Part shown: positions 41,072-50,841 of the stretch, one piece after another | How positions within the stretch are numbered: position 1 is the first letter of the stretch | Layout of the letters: every line of letters begins with the position of its first letter | From: Streptomyces erythrochromogenes | Lineage (GTDB): Bacteria > Actinomycetota > Actinomycetes > Streptomycetales > Streptomycetaceae | Assembly: GCF_036170895.1 (NCBI RefSeq) | Contig: NZ_CP108036.1 | Coordinates: 6,545,501 to 6,609,500, forward strand | Length of the DNA stretch: 64,000 nt | Direction: 5' to 3' | The notes under the pieces: generated by a model | Told to the model about the DNA's origin: nothing | Seen by the model: the letters and a program-made list of their open reading frames with translations, nothing else | Databases searched by the model: none | Program-made: the position numbers and the translations under genes

Positions 41072-42240
41072 AGATCGGCATCGTGTGCCCGTACTCGTGG
41101 GACGTGCCGGGCGGCGTCCAGTTCCACATCCGGGACCTGGCCGAGCACCTGATCGGCCTCGGCCACGAGGTGTCGGTACTGGCCCCGGCCGACGACGAGA
41201 CCCCGCTCCCGCCGTACGTGGTGTCCGCGGGGCGGGCCGTGCCGGTCCCGTACAACGGATCCGTGGCCCGGCTGAACTTCGGCTTCCTCTCGGCGGCCCG
41301 GGTCCGGCGCTGGCTGCACGACGGCACCTTCGACGTCATCCACATCCACGAGCCGGCCTCGCCGTCGCTGGGGCTCCTGTCCTGCTGGGCGGCCCAGGGG
41401 CCGATCGTGGCCACCTTCCACACCTCGAACCCGCGCTCCCGGGCGATGATCGCCGCGTACCCGATCCTGCAGCCCGCGCTGGAGAAGATCAGCGCGCGGA
41501 TCGCGGTGAGCGAGTACGCGCGGCGCACGCTGGTGGAGCACCTCGGCGGCGACGCGGTCGTCATCCCCAACGGCGTGGACGTGGATTTCTTCGCCAAGGC
41601 CGAGCCGAACCCCGACTGGACCGGGCAGACCCTGGGCTTCATCGGCCGCATCGACGAGCCGCGCAAGGGCCTGCCCGTGCTGATGGCTGCCTTCCCCAAG
41701 ATCGTGGAGGCGTGCCCGGACGTACGGCTGCTGGTCGCGGGCCGCGGCGACGAGGAGGAGGCGGTGGCCTCGCTGCCGGCCGGTCTCCGCTCGCGCGTCG
41801 AGTTCCTCGGCATGGTCTCGGACGAGGACAAGGCGAGGCTGCTGCGCAGCGTCGACGTGTACGTGGCCCCGAACACGGGCGGCGAGAGCTTCGGCATCAT
41901 CCTCGTCGAGGCCCTGTCGGCGGGCGCGGCGGTACTGGCCTCCGACCTGGACGCCTTCGCGCAGGTCCTGGACCAGGGCGGGGCCGGCGACCTCTTCGCC
42001 AACGAGAACCCGGACGCCCTGGCGGCCGGGGCGATCGCCCTCCTGCGGGACCCGGACCGCCGGGCGCGGCTCAGCGCCAGCGGCTCGGCGCACGTCCGCC
42101 GCTTCGACTGGTCCACGGTCGGGGCGGACATCCTGGCGGTCTACGAGACGGTCACGGACGGCGCGGCGGCCGTGGGCCCGGACGAACGCGTCCCCCTCCG
42201 CACCCGCCTGGGCTTCTCGAAGGACACCTCACCCTCCTGA
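41068..42240 (+). CDS. pimA: Phosphatidyl-myo-inositol mannosyltransferase
   Basis: The protein has 390 residues from GTG 41068 (GTGA overlap). It is a GT-B fold glycosyltransferase of family GT4: YSWDVPGGVQFHI near the N-terminus, IHIHEPASPS (about 91), VIPNGVDVDFF, and the donor-binding GGESFGIILVEALSAG (about 270). PimA transfers the first mannose from GDP-mannose to phosphatidylinositol. Operon position with pgsA and patA makes the assignment firm. Confidence 0.94.
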   Translation: MKIGIVCPYSWDVPGGVQFHIRDLAEHLIGLGHEVSVLAPADDETPLPPYVVSAGRAVPVPYNGSVARLNFGFLSAARVRRWLHDGTFDVIHIHEPASPSLGLLSCWAAQGPIVATFHTSNPRSRAMIAAYPILQPALEKISARIAVSEYARRTLVEHLGGDAVVIPNGVDVDFFAKAEPNPDWTGQTLGFIGRIDEPRKGLPVLMAAFPKIVEACPDVRLLVAGRGDEEEAVASLPAGLRSRVEFLGMVSDEDKARLLRSVDVYVAPNTGGESFGIILVEALSAGAAVLASDLDAFAQVLDQGGAGDLFANENPDALAAGAIALLRDPDRRARLSASGSAHVRRFDWSTVGADILAVYETVTDGAAAVGPDERVPLRTRLGFSKDTSPS

Positions 42241-42258
42241 CCGGGCCGGGGAGACGGG

Positions 42259-42621
42259 TCAGCGGGCGCCGACGGTCCGGTACGGCCGTCCGTCGGCGCC
42301 GACAGCCACCTCGTGGACCTCGCCCCCGACCGTGGTCATGCGTACCCGGTCGCCGGCCGCCCACACGGCCTCGGCGAGTCCGCTCTCCTCCGCGTCGCCG
42401 TTGAAACAGCCGGCAAGCCAGCGGCGTTCCAGGAGCCGGCTCCCGTCGTGGACGTAGACGCACCGGACCGGATCCAGGTAGCCCGCCGCGGTCACCACGA
42501 CGAGTCGGCGGTCCGTCCGGCCGGGGGCGGCCGCCTCCGCGTCGATTCGGGGCTCCGGGCCGTCCGTCCCCGTCGAGAGGAAGCCGGCGAGCAGCATCGC
42601 CGGGACGCCGAAGACGAGCAC
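42259..42621 (-). CDS. Small membrane-anchored or secreted protein
   Basis: GTG 42621 gives 120 residues: a hydrophobic N-terminus (VFGVPAMLLAGFL), then a soluble part with LVVVTAAGYLDPVRCVYVHDGSRLLERRWLAGCFNGD. In-frame sequence upstream (PPPLAALTGAILLGPPKSQLRGPLAGLVL) looks like another membrane helix, but no ATG, GTG or TTG starts it, so the real N-terminus may use a rare start. Function is unknown. Confidence 0.6.
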   Translation of the reverse strand: MLVFGVPAMLLAGFLSTGTDGPEPRIDAEAAAPGRTDRRLVVVTAAGYLDPVRCVYVHDGSRLLERRWLAGCFNGDAEESGLAEAVWAAGDRVRMTTVGGEVHEVAVGADGRPYRTVGAR

Positions 42622-42737
42622 CAGGCCGGCCAGGGGCCCCCGCAGCTGGGACTTCGGCGGGCCCAGCAGGATGGCCCCGGTCAGCGCGGCCAGGGGCGGC
42701 GGCCAGGGCCGATGGGAGCCCGGTGCCCCCGGAACGG

Positions 42738-42743
42738 TAGGGT
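42738..42743 (+). promoter_or_regulatory. -10 element for a leaderless LemA-like mRNA
   Basis: TAGGGT is followed by eight bases and GTG 42752. Confidence 0.4.
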
Positions 42744-42751
42744 CGCGCAGC

Positions 42752-43294
42752 GTGATCGAAACCCTTGTCTGGATCGCCCTGGCCCTGGCTGCCGTCGGCG
42801 TCTACCTCAGCTGGACCGCCGGCCGGCTGGACCGGCTGCACTCGCGGATGGACGCCGCGCGGGCCGCGCTCGACGCACAGCTCGTCCGGCGCGCCTCCGT
42901 GGTGCTGGAGGTGGCCACCTCCGGGGCGCTCGACCCCGCCTCCTCGCTGGTGCTGTACGAGGCCGCGCACGCCGCCCGGCAGGCCGAGGAGGATCACCGC
43001 GAGGTCGCCGAGAGCGAGCTGAGCCAGGCGCTGCGGGCGGTCTTCGCCGACGCGGACCAGGTCGAGGTGCTGAAGGCCGCTCCCGGCGGGGCACAGGCCA
43101 CCGAGGAACTCGCGGCGGCCGTCCGCCGGGTGCCGATGGCCCGCCGGTTCCACAACGACGCCGTACGGGCCGCCCGCGCGCTGCGCCGCCACCGCAAGGT
43201 CCGCTGGTTCAGACTGGCCGGGCACGCGCCGTTCCCGCTGGCCTTCGAAATGGACGACGAACCTCCGGCGGACCTCGCGGACCGGCCGGCCTAG
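42752..43294 (+). CDS. LemA-like membrane protein
   Basis: The protein has 180 residues from GTG 42752. One N-terminal helix (LVWIALALAAVGVYLSW) is followed by a helical domain with LemA-like landmarks: SRMDAARAALDAQLVRRASVVLEV (about 32-55) and ARRFHNDAVRAARALRRHRKVRWF (about 132-155), ending in FPLAFEMDDEPP. LemA proteins are membrane-attached helical bundles of unclear role. The longer start at 42671 is unlikely because it crosses the promoter. Confidence 0.78.
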   Translation: MIETLVWIALALAAVGVYLSWTAGRLDRLHSRMDAARAALDAQLVRRASVVLEVATSGALDPASSLVLYEAAHAARQAEEDHREVAESELSQALRAVFADADQVEVLKAAPGGAQATEELAAAVRRVPMARRFHNDAVRAARALRRHRKVRWFRLAGHAPFPLAFEMDDEPPADLADRPA

Positions 43295-43314
43295 GGCCAC
43301 GAGGGACAAATGAA

Positions 43315-43353
43315 AGAGCCACTGGCTCCACATTGGCCCTTGTAGTGGACTGG
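43315..43353 (+). promoter_or_regulatory. Possible PdxR (MocR-type) operator upstream of pdxST
   Basis: AGTGGACT at 43344-43351, and on the other strand TGTGGAGCC and CAGTGGC at 43318-43333, resemble the AGTGGWCT half-sites of actinobacterial PdxR. They lie 70-105 bases before pdxS. No pdxR gene is in the window. Confidence 0.4.
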
Positions 43354-43421
43354 TCCCCTGGGGTTTCCTCGGCCCAGTAGTACGCGCAGTACCCCGTCTT
43401 CCTTTCGAGTGAGGTCAATCC

Positions 43422-44339
43422 GTGAGCACGCTTCCCACCTCCCCCCAGTCCGCCGAGTCGGCGATCGGCACCTCGCGCGTCAAGCGCGGCATGGCCGAGC
43501 AGCTCAAGGGCGGCGTGATCATGGACGTGGTCAACGCCGAGCAGGCGAAGATCGCCGAGGACGCCGGCGCCGTGGCCGTCATGGCCCTGGAGCGGGTCCC
43601 GGCCGACATTCGCAAGGACGGCGGCGTCGCGCGCATGTCCGACCCCAACATGATCGAAGAGATCATCGAGGCCGTGTCCATCCCCGTGATGGCCAAGTCC
43701 CGCATCGGCCACTTCGTCGAGGCCCAGGTCCTGCAGTCCCTCGGCGTCGACTACATCGACGAGTCCGAGGTCCTGACCCCGGCCGACGAGGTCAACCACT
43801 CCGACAAGTGGGCGTTCACCACCCCCTTCGTCTGCGGCGCCACCAACCTGGGCGAGGCCCTGCGCCGCATCGCCGAGGGCGCGGCCATGATCCGCTCGAA
43901 GGGCGAGGCCGGCACGGGCAACGTCGTCGAGGCCGTCCGCCACCTGCGCCAGATCAAGAACGAGATCGCCAAGCTGCGCGGCTTCGACAACAACGAGCTG
44001 TACGCCGCCGCCAAGGAGCTGCGCGCCCCGTACGAGCTCGTCAAGGAGGTCGCCGAGCTCGGCAAGCTCCCCGTCGTGCTGTTCTCCGCCGGTGGTGTCG
44101 CCACCCCGGCCGACGCCGCCCTGATGCGCCAGCTCGGTGCCGAGGGTGTCTTCGTCGGCTCCGGCATCTTCAAGTCGGGCGACCCGGCCAAGCGCGCCGC
44201 CGCCATCGTGAAGGCCACCACCTTCTTCGACGACCCGAAGATCATTGCGGACGCCTCCCGCAACCTGGGCGAGGCCATGGTCGGCATCAACTGCGACACC
44301 CTCCCCGAGGCCGAGCGCTACGCCAACCGCGGCTGGTAG
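43422..44339 (+). CDS. pdxS: Pyridoxal 5'-phosphate synthase, synthase subunit
   Basis: The protein has 305 residues from GTG 43422. Highly conserved PdxS segments span the chain: [19 protein letters not shown], the [10 protein letters not shown] loop, [13 protein letters not shown] with the active-site Lys, and [22 protein letters not shown]. It makes PLP from ribose-5-phosphate, glyceraldehyde-3-phosphate and ammonia in a dodecamer with PdxT. pdxT follows after seven bases. Confidence 0.97.
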   Translation: MSTLPTSPQSAESAIGTSRVKRGMAEQLKGGVIMDVVNAEQAKIAEDAGAVAVMALERVPADIRKDGGVARMSDPNMIEEIIEAVSIPVMAKSRIGHFVEAQVLQSLGVDYIDESEVLTPADEVNHSDKWAFTTPFVCGATNLGEALRRIAEGAAMIRSKGEAGTGNVVEAVRHLRQIKNEIAKLRGFDNNELYAAAKELRAPYELVKEVAELGKLPVVLFSAGGVATPADAALMRQLGAEGVFVGSGIFKSGDPAKRAAAIVKATTFFDDPKIIADASRNLGEAMVGINCDTLPEAERYANRGW

Positions 44340-44346
44340 TCCCGAC

Positions 44347-44940
44347 ATGACGAACACCCCCGTGATCGGTGTCCTGGCCCTCCAGGGCGACGTACGGGAG
44401 CACCTGATCGCCCTGGCCGCGGCGGACGCCGTGGCCAGGCCGGTCCGGCGCCCCGAGGAGCTCGCCGAGGTCGACGCCCTGGTGATCCCCGGCGGCGAGT
44501 CCACGACGATGTCGAAGCTCGCCGTGCTCTTCGGCATGCTGGAGCCGCTGCGCGAGCGCGTGGCCGCCGGCATGCCCGTGTACGGCACCTGCGCCGGCAT
44601 GATCATGCTCGCGGACAAGCTCCTCGACGGCCGCGAGGACCAGGAGACCCTGGGCGGCATCGACATGATCGTGCGCCGCAACGCCTTCGGGCGCCAGAAC
44701 GAGTCCTTCGAGGCGAAGATCGACTTCGCGGGCATCGAGGGCGGCCCGGTCGAGGGCGTCTTCATCCGCGCCCCGTGGGTCGAGTCCGTCGGCGCCGCCG
44801 CCGAGGTGCTCGCGACCTACGACGGCCACACGGTCGCCGTGCGCCAGGGCAAGGTCCTCGCGACCTCGTTCCACCCCGAACTGACCGGCGACGACCGCGT
44901 CCACGCGTACTTCGTCGAGATGGTGCGCGCCGGGCTGTGA
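44347..44940 (+). CDS. pdxT: Pyridoxal 5'-phosphate synthase, glutaminase subunit
   Basis: The protein has 197 residues from ATG 44347. The class I glutamine amidotransferase triad is present: nucleophile in [10 protein letters not shown] (about 79), plus HPEL near residue 178. PGGESTTM and [12 protein letters not shown] are PdxT hallmarks. It supplies ammonia to PdxS. Confidence 0.96.
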   Translation: MTNTPVIGVLALQGDVREHLIALAAADAVARPVRRPEELAEVDALVIPGGESTTMSKLAVLFGMLEPLRERVAAGMPVYGTCAGMIMLADKLLDGREDQETLGGIDMIVRRNAFGRQNESFEAKIDFAGIEGGPVEGVFIRAPWVESVGAAAEVLATYDGHTVAVRQGKVLATSFHPELTGDDRVHAYFVEMVRAGL

Positions 44941-44951
44941 CGAGCTCCCGG

Positions 44952-44957
44952 TAGGAT
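44952..44957 (+). promoter_or_regulatory. -10 element upstream of the YebC-type gene
   Basis: TAGGAT lies 41 bases before ATG 44998, giving the gene its own promoter after pdxT. Confidence 0.4.
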
Positions 44958-44997
44958 CGAAGACGAACACTGTTGGTGACGCGAAGGAGACAGGCGG

Positions 44998-45750
44998 ATG
45001 TCCGGCCACTCTAAATGGGCTACGACGAAGCACAAGAAGGCCGTGATCGATGCCAAGCGCGGCAAGCTCTTCGCGAAGCTGATCAAGAACATCGAGGTCG
45101 CGGCGCGTATGGGCGGCGCCGACATCGAGGGCAACCCGACGCTCTTCGACGCGGTTCAGAAGGCCAAGAAGCAGTCGGTCCCGAACAAGAACATCGACTC
45201 CGCGGTCAAGCGCGGCGGCGGCCTGGAGGCCGGCGGCGCCGACTACGAGACGATCATGTACGAGGGCTACGGTCCGAACGGTGTCGCGGTGCTCATCGAG
45301 TGCCTCACCGACAACCGCAACCGCGCCGCCTCCGACGTCCGCGTCGCCATGACCCGCAACGGCGGTTCGATGGCCGACCCGGGCTCGGTCTCGTACCTGT
45401 TCAACCGCAAGGGCGTCATCATCCTGCCCAAGGCCGAGCTCTCCGAGGACGACGTGCTCGGCGCGGTGCTCGAGGCCGGTGCCGAAGAGGTCAACGACAA
45501 CGGCGACACCTTCGAGATCATCAGCGAGGCCACCGACCTGGTCGCGGTCCGCACCGCGCTCCAGGACGCCGGCATCGACTACGACTCGGCGGACTCCAGC
45601 TTCGTCCCGACCATGCAGGTCGAGCTCGACGAAGAGGGCGCCCGCAAGATCTTCAAGCTGATCGACGCGCTCGAGGACAGCGACGACGTCCAGAACGTCT
45701 TCGCCAACTTCGACGTCTCGGACGAGGTCATGGAGAAGGTCGACGCGTAA
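44998..45750 (+). CDS. YebC/PmpR-family regulator or translation factor
   Basis: The protein has 250 residues from ATG 44998. The N-terminal signature [21 protein letters not shown] is definitive, and the three-domain length is normal. Family members are described both as transcription regulators (often beside ruvC) and, more recently, as ribosome factors easing proline-rich synthesis. The gene order yebC-ruvC-ruvA-ruvB is conserved in many bacteria. Confidence 0.95.
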   Translation: MSGHSKWATTKHKKAVIDAKRGKLFAKLIKNIEVAARMGGADIEGNPTLFDAVQKAKKQSVPNKNIDSAVKRGGGLEAGGADYETIMYEGYGPNGVAVLIECLTDNRNRAASDVRVAMTRNGGSMADPGSVSYLFNRKGVIILPKAELSEDDVLGAVLEAGAEEVNDNGDTFEIISEATDLVAVRTALQDAGIDYDSADSSFVPTMQVELDEEGARKIFKLIDALEDSDDVQNVFANFDVSDEVMEKVDA

Positions 45751-45774
45751 CGCCGGCGCGAGCCGAGCGGATCC

Positions 45775-45808
45775 GGCGGGCCGACAGGACACACCCTGTC
45801 GGCCCGCC
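45775..45808 (+). terminator. Terminator between the YebC-type gene and ruvC
   Basis: GGCGGGCCGACAGG at 45775-45788 pairs with CCTGTCGGCCCGCC at 45795-45808. It isolates ruvCAB from the upstream gene. Confidence 0.78.
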
Positions 45809-45814
45809 GTCGCA

Positions 45815-45837
45815 TTGTCAGTGCGGGCGGATAGCCT
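45815..45837 (+). promoter_or_regulatory. LexA-independent DNA-damage promoter (PafBC/RecA-NDp type) of ruvCAB
   Basis: TTGTCAGTG at 45815-45823, eight bases, then TAGCCT at 45832-45837 match the consensus TTGTCRGTG-N8-TAnnnT at every defined position. In mycobacteria this promoter class is driven by PafBC after DNA damage. It lies about 120 bases before ruvC, directly after a terminator. Confidence 0.85.
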
Positions 45838-45955
45838 GACGGCGTCAACCGGGTGTGCGCCCGTTTTCGGACCGCAACCATCAATTTGAGCAACCACGAC
45901 GGTGCTCAGCCACCTCCGCGAGAGCGGCGGCGGTTTAGCCGCAAAAGGGGGCGCG

Positions 45956-46495
45956 GTGCGCGTACTGGGCGTGGACCCGGGGCTGACACGATGCGGAGTC
46001 GGCGTCGTCGAAGGCGTCGCCGGCCGCCCCCTCACCATGCTCGGGGTGGGGGTCGTACGGACGCCCGCCGACGCGGAGCTGGGCCACCGGCTCGTCGCCG
46101 TCGAGCAGGGCATCGAGGAATGGCTCGACACGCACCGGCCCGAAGTCGTCGCCGTGGAGCGGGTCTTCAGCCAGCACAACGTCAGCACCGTGATGGGCAC
46201 CGCCCAGGCGAGCGCCGTCGCGATGCTCTGCGCCGCCCGCCGCGGGATACCGGTCGCCCTGCACACCCCCAGCGAGGTCAAGGCCGCCGTCACCGGCAGC
46301 GGCCGGGCCGACAAGGCCCAGGTCGGCGCGATGGTCACCCGGCTGCTGAGGCTGGCGGAGCCGCCCAAGCCCGCCGACGCGGCCGACGCCCTCGCCCTCG
46401 CCATCTGCCACATCTGGCGGGCCCCCGCCCAGAACCGCCTCCAGCAGGCGGTCGCCCAGCACGCCCAGCACGCCCCGAAAGGCCGTACCCGATGA
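45956..46495 (+). CDS. ruvC: Holliday junction resolvase RuvC
   Basis: The protein has 179 residues from GTG 45956, with AGGGGG just upstream. The longer start at 45902 would add a segment with a TTA codon and no family match. RuvC motifs are [13 protein letters not shown] (first Asp), [11 protein letters not shown] (Glu) and [12 protein letters not shown] (Asp pair). It cuts four-way junctions symmetrically with RuvAB. ATG of ruvA overlaps its stop. Confidence 0.95.
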   Translation: MRVLGVDPGLTRCGVGVVEGVAGRPLTMLGVGVVRTPADAELGHRLVAVEQGIEEWLDTHRPEVVAVERVFSQHNVSTVMGTAQASAVAMLCAARRGIPVALHTPSEVKAAVTGSGRADKAQVGAMVTRLLRLAEPPKPADAADALALAICHIWRAPAQNRLQQAVAQHAQHAPKGRTR

Positions 46496-47124
46496 TCGCC
46501 TTCGTCAACGGCGCGGTCGCCGCGCTCACCCCCACCCTCGCCGTGATCGAGGTCGGGGGAGTGGGCATGGCCGTGCACTGCACGCCGAACACCATCGCCG
46601 GCCTGCGGATGGGCGAGCAGGCCCGGCTGGCGACCTCCCTGGTCGTACGGGAGGACTCGCTGACCCTGTACGGCTTCGCCGACGACGACGAGCGCCAGGT
46701 GTTCGAGCTGCTGCAGACCGCGAGCGGTGTCGGACCGCGGGTGGCTCAGGCGATGCTCGGCGTGCACAGCCCGGACGCCCTGCGGGCGGCCTTCGCCGCC
46801 GGTGACGCGAAGGCGCTGACGGCGGTGCCGGGCATCGGCCCGAAGGGCGCTCAGAAGCTGCTGCTGGAGCTCAAGGGCAAGCTGGGCGCCCCGCTGGGCA
46901 GCAGCGGCCTGGTGGGCGCCCAGCGCGCCGTCGCGTCCGCCCCGTCCCCGTGGACGGAGCAGCTGTCCGCCGCCCTGATCGGCCTCGGCTACGCCTCCCG
47001 CGACGCGGAGGAGGCCGTTGCCGCGGTGACCCCGCAGGCGGAGGAGGCCATCGCCGCCGGCGGGGCGGCCCCCGTGCCGCAACTCCTGCGGGCCGCGCTC
47101 CAGACCCTCAACCGGGCCCGCTGA
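46492..47124 (+). CDS. ruvA: Holliday junction DNA helicase subunit RuvA
   Basis: The protein has 210 residues from ATG 46492 (ATGA overlap with ruvC). An OB-fold N-terminus ([25 protein letters not shown]) is followed by two helix-hairpin-helix motifs ([16 protein letters not shown] and [20 protein letters not shown]) and a C-terminal domain that contacts RuvB. It binds four-way junctions as a tetramer. Confidence 0.95.
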   Translation: MIAFVNGAVAALTPTLAVIEVGGVGMAVHCTPNTIAGLRMGEQARLATSLVVREDSLTLYGFADDDERQVFELLQTASGVGPRVAQAMLGVHSPDALRAAFAAGDAKALTAVPGIGPKGAQKLLLELKGKLGAPLGSSGLVGAQRAVASAPSPWTEQLSAALIGLGYASRDAEEAVAAVTPQAEEAIAAGGAAPVPQLLRAALQTLNRAR

Positions 47125-47223
47125 CCCGCCCGCGCCGCCCGGCGGCCGGGGGGCCGCCCCGGACGCCGCGGCGCCGCCGCACGCGACCGACCACCGTACG
47201 AACCGAGAAGGCAGACTGACACC

Positions 47224-48297
47224 GTGAACTGGGACGACGACACCACCGCCGAGGACGAGGCACGTATCGTCGCCGCCGCGGCGGACGGTGAGGACACCGC
47301 CGTCGAGGCGGCCCTGCGCCCCAAGGACCTCGGGGAGTTCGTCGGCCAGGAGAAGGTCCGCCAGCAGCTGGACCTGGTCCTGAAGGCGGCCAAGCAGCGC
47401 GGGGCCACCGCGGACCACGTCCTGCTGTCCGGCGCGCCCGGACTCGGCAAGACCACCCTCTCCATGATCATCGCCGCCGAGATGGGGGCGCCCATCCGGA
47501 TCACCTCCGGCCCCGCCATCCAGCACGCCGGCGACCTCGCCGCGATCCTCTCCTCCCTCCAGGAGGGCGAGGTCCTCTTCCTCGACGAGATCCACCGCAT
47601 GTCCCGGCCCGCCGAGGAGATGCTCTACATGGCCATGGAGGACTTCCGCGTCGACGTGATCGTCGGCAAGGGGCCGGGGGCCACCGCGATCCCGCTGGAG
47701 CTGCCGCCCTTCACTCTGGTCGGCGCCACCACCCGGGCCGGACTGCTGCCGCCGCCGCTGCGGGACCGCTTCGGCTTCACCGGCCACATGGAGTTCTACG
47801 CTCCCGAGGAGCTGGAGCGCGTTGTCCACCGCTCCGCCCGCCTCCTCGACGTGGAGATCGACACCGACGGCGCGGCCGAGATCGCCGGACGCTCCCGGGG
47901 CACCCCGCGCATCGCCAACCGGCTGCTGCGCCGCGTGCGCGACTACGCCCAGGTCCGGGCGGACGGGGTGATCAACCGAGAGGTGGCCGCCACCGCCCTC
48001 CAGGTGTACGAGGTGGACGCCCGCGGCCTCGACCGACTGGATCGAGCCGTTCTGGAGGCACTCCTGAAGCTGTTCGGCGGCGGGCCCGTCGGCCTGTCCA
48101 CCCTCGCCGTGGCGGTGGGGGAGGAGCGGGAGACCGTGGAGGAGGTCGCGGAACCCTTCCTGGTCCGCGAGGGCCTGCTCGCGCGCACCCCCAGGGGACG
48201 GGTCGCGACCCCCGCCGCATGGGCTCACCTGGGCCTTGTCGCACCGCAGCACGGCGGAAGTGGATCAACGGGGCAACAGGGCTTGTTCAGGGCCTGA
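47224..48297 (+). CDS. ruvB: Holliday junction DNA helicase motor RuvB
   Basis: The 357-residue AAA+ protein starts at GTG 47224. Walker A is [10 protein letters not shown] (about 69), Walker B LFLDEIHR (about 118), sensor 1 in LVGATTRAG, and the winged-helix end contains [17 protein letters not shown]. It drives branch migration with RuvA. It follows ruvA after 99 bases in the same unit. Confidence 0.96.
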   Translation: MNWDDDTTAEDEARIVAAAADGEDTAVEAALRPKDLGEFVGQEKVRQQLDLVLKAAKQRGATADHVLLSGAPGLGKTTLSMIIAAEMGAPIRITSGPAIQHAGDLAAILSSLQEGEVLFLDEIHRMSRPAEEMLYMAMEDFRVDVIVGKGPGATAIPLELPPFTLVGATTRAGLLPPPLRDRFGFTGHMEFYAPEELERVVHRSARLLDVEIDTDGAAEIAGRSRGTPRIANRLLRRVRDYAQVRADGVINREVAATALQVYEVDARGLDRLDRAVLEALLKLFGGGPVGLSTLAVAVGEERETVEEVAEPFLVREGLLARTPRGRVATPAAWAHLGLVAPQHGGSGSTGQQGLFRA

Positions 48298-48344
48298 CGG
48301 CGCGGAGGTTCGCCCCCTCAGGAACTGCGGTGCCATGCTGGGCG

Positions 48345-48374
48345 TTGTTCCATCGGTGCGGACTCGCCTAGACT
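48345..48374 (+). promoter_or_regulatory. Promoter of the yajC-secD-secF-apt unit
   Basis: TTGTTC at 48345-48350 and TAGACT at 48369-48374 with an 18-base spacer lie about 90 bases before yajC. Confidence 0.5.
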
Positions 48375-48462
48375 CCGCCGATGCCGACCCTTCGGGTCGG
48401 CGTGCCCACCCCCGTAGAAAAGGCCGCCGTCCGCGTGCGGTCGTGCGAAGGATTTCCGTCCC

Positions 48463-48906
48463 GTGAATCTCGTGACACTCCTCCCGTTCATCGTGCTCAT
48501 CGGGGCGATGTTCCTGATGACCCGCTCCGCGAAGAAGAAGCAGCAGCAGGCCGCGCAGATGCGCGACCAGATGACGCCCGGCACCGGGGTCCGCACCATC
48601 GGCGGCATGTACGCCACGGTGAAGGAGATCGGTGACGACACGGTCACCCTCGAGGTGGCTCCCGGCGTCCACGCGATCTACGCGAAGAACGCCATCGGCG
48701 CCGTACTGGAGGACGCGGAGTACAACCGCATCGTCCACGGCATCGACGACGTGACGACCGACACGCCCGTCGTGCCGGACGACGCCTCCTCCCTCACCAA
48801 GGACGAGGGCGAGGCGCCGAAGCTGGACCTGGGCAAGAAGGACGAGCCCAAGGGCGACGACAAGCCCGAGGACGGCAAGGCCGACGGCGAGGCCGGCGCG
48901 AAGTAG
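48463..48906 (+). CDS. yajC: Preprotein translocase accessory subunit YajC
   Basis: The protein has 147 residues from GTG 48463, with GAAGGA upstream. A single N-terminal helix (LLPFIVLIGAMFLMT) is followed by the basic cap RSAKKKQQQ and the YajC core (GTGVRTIGGMYATVKEIGDDTVTLEVAPGV). The last 50 residues are Lys/Asp/Glu-rich and extend beyond the usual length. It associates with SecDF-SecYEG. Confidence 0.93.
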   Translation: MNLVTLLPFIVLIGAMFLMTRSAKKKQQQAAQMRDQMTPGTGVRTIGGMYATVKEIGDDTVTLEVAPGVHAIYAKNAIGAVLEDAEYNRIVHGIDDVTTDTPVVPDDASSLTKDEGEAPKLDLGKKDEPKGDDKPEDGKADGEAGAK

Positions 48907-49059
48907 CGCGCGGCCGGGGACCGTGCGGGCGCCTGACCGGCGGTCGGCGCGGTCCCCGTCAGTGACACTTCTGCGGGGGGCAGGGGTCCCCACCACACAT
49001 TTCGTGGCCGTCCGCGCGCTGACCCGGCGCGGGGCGGTTGGACAGGGAGAAACGACAAG

Positions 49060-50838
49060 GTGGCAGCACCGAAGAAGGGCCGGCGGCCCACGGGGGCTCA
49101 GGGGAGGCCGGGGCGTGCCCTGGCGATCATCCTGATCGCGATGGTGGCGCTCACCGCGGGGATGTTCATCTCCAAGCAGACGACTCCCCGGCTGGGCATC
49201 GACCTCGCCGGCGGCACGAGCATCACGCTCAAGGCCAAGAGCGAGCCCGGCAAAGAGAACGCCGTCAACGAGACCAACATGAACACGGCGGTCGGCATCA
49301 TCGAGCGCCGTGTCAACGGACTCGGCGTCTCCGAGGCCGAGGTCCAGACGCAGGGACGCGACCACATCATCGTGAACATCCCCAAGGGGATGAACGAGAA
49401 GCAGGCGCGCGAGCAGGTCGGCACCACCGCCCAGCTCTACTTCCGCCCGGTCATCGCGTTCGCGGACGGCGCCCCCGCCGCTCCCGAGGGCGCCCAGAGC
49501 CCGAGCCCCTCCGCGAGCGGCTCCGGCGCCCCCAAGGCCGAGGACGGGAACAAGACCAGCCCGTCCGCCACCCCGTCGTCCAGCGCCACTTCCCAGGGCC
49601 GCGCGCTCAGCGAGGGCCTCAAGGCCCCGAACGCGCCCACTCCCACGCCGTCGGCGGGCGAGTCGAAGAAGGCAGACGACAAGGCGGCCCCGTCGCCCTC
49701 CGCGAGCGCCCCCGCACCCGACCCGGCCGCCGCCGACCTGCAGGCCAAGTTCGCCGCGCTCGACTGCACGAACGAGGCGCAGCGCGCCAACGTCGGCACG
49801 GGCGTCAAGCCCACCGACCCGACGCTCGCCTGCGGCCAGCGCGGCGAGCAGTGGGGCAAGTGGCTGCTGGGCCCGGCCGCGGTCGAGGGCAAGGACGTCA
49901 AGAGCGCCAAGGGCGAGATCGACCCGCAGTCGGGTCAGTGGATCGTCACGATGAACTTCAACGACCACGGCGCCGACGCCTTCGCGAAGGTCACCGGCGA
50001 GCTGGCGGCCAAGCAGATGCCGCAGAACCAGTTCGCGATCGTCCTCGACGGCGACGTCATCTCGGACCCGTCCGTGAGCACCGCGATCACCGGCGGCAAC
50101 GCGCAGATCTCCGGTGGCTTCACCCAGCAGTCCGCGCAGGACCTGGGCAACATGCTCTCGTACGGCGCCCTGCCGCTGTCCTTCCAGGAGGACAGCGTCA
50201 CCACCGTCACCGCCGCGCTCGGCGGTGAGCAGCTGCGCGCCGGCCTGATCGCCGGTGCGATCGGTCTCCTCCTCGTGGTCGTCTACCTGCTGGTGTACTA
50301 CCGCGGCCTGGCCTTCATCGCGATCGTCAGCCTGCTGGTCTCCGCGATCCTGACCTACACGATCATGGCGCTGCTCGGTAAGGGCATCGGCTTCGCGCTG
50401 AACCTGCCGGCGGTCTGCGGTGCGATCGTGGCCATCGGCATCACCGCGGACTCGTTCATCGTGTACTTCGAGCGCATCCGCGACGAGATCCGCGAGGGCC
50501 GCACCCTGCGTCCGGCCGTCGAGCGCGCCTGGCCGCGCGCCCGCCGCACGATCCTGGTCTCCGACTTCGTGTCGTTCCTCGCCGCCGCGGTGCTGTTCAT
50601 CGTCACCGTCGGCAAGGTGCAGGGCTTCGCCTTCACGCTGGGTCTGACCACCCTGCTCGACGTGGTCGTGGTGTTCCTGTTCACCAAGCCCGTCATGACG
50701 CTGCTGGCGCGTACGAAGTTCTTCTCCAGCGGTCACCCGTGGTCCGGGCTGGACCCGAAGCGGCTCGGCGCCAAGCCCCCGCTGCGCAGCTCCCGGCGTA
50801 CCGCCGCACCCGCCCCCGTCGAAGCAAAGGAGGCGTGA
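49060..50838 (+). CDS. secD: Protein translocase subunit SecD
   Basis: The protein has 592 residues from GTG 49060 (GGGAGA upstream). The first helix is followed by the P1 periplasmic domain with LGIDLAGGTSITL (about 45), interrupted by a Pro/Ser/Ala-rich insert at about residues 140-230, and ending in NQFAIVLDGDVISDP. Five C-terminal RND-type helices start near 395. SecD uses the proton gradient to help pull exported proteins across the membrane. Three bases separate it from secF. Confidence 0.95.
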   Translation: MAAPKKGRRPTGAQGRPGRALAIILIAMVALTAGMFISKQTTPRLGIDLAGGTSITLKAKSEPGKENAVNETNMNTAVGIIERRVNGLGVSEAEVQTQGRDHIIVNIPKGMNEKQAREQVGTTAQLYFRPVIAFADGAPAAPEGAQSPSPSASGSGAPKAEDGNKTSPSATPSSSATSQGRALSEGLKAPNAPTPTPSAGESKKADDKAAPSPSASAPAPDPAAADLQAKFAALDCTNEAQRANVGTGVKPTDPTLACGQRGEQWGKWLLGPAAVEGKDVKSAKGEIDPQSGQWIVTMNFNDHGADAFAKVTGELAAKQMPQNQFAIVLDGDVISDPSVSTAITGGNAQISGGFTQQSAQDLGNMLSYGALPLSFQEDSVTTVTAALGGEQLRAGLIAGAIGLLLVVVYLLVYYRGLAFIAIVSLLVSAILTYTIMALLGKGIGFALNLPAVCGAIVAIGITADSFIVYFERIRDEIREGRTLRPAVERAWPRARRTILVSDFVSFLAAAVLFIVTVGKVQGFAFTLGLTTLLDVVVVFLFTKPVMTLLARTKFFSSGHPWSGLDPKRLGAKPPLRSSRRTAAPAPVEAKEA

Positions 50839-50841
50839 GAG

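Noticed and set aside
45902..45955. Longer RuvC starting at GTG 45902
   Set aside because: The extra 18 residues include a TTA codon, match no RuvC, and a good ribosome binding site lies before GTG 45956.
44287..48252. 1321-residue minus-strand open frame
   Set aside because: It spans pdxT, yebC and ruvCAB on the opposite strand; high GC removes stop codons in shadow frames. No domain seen.
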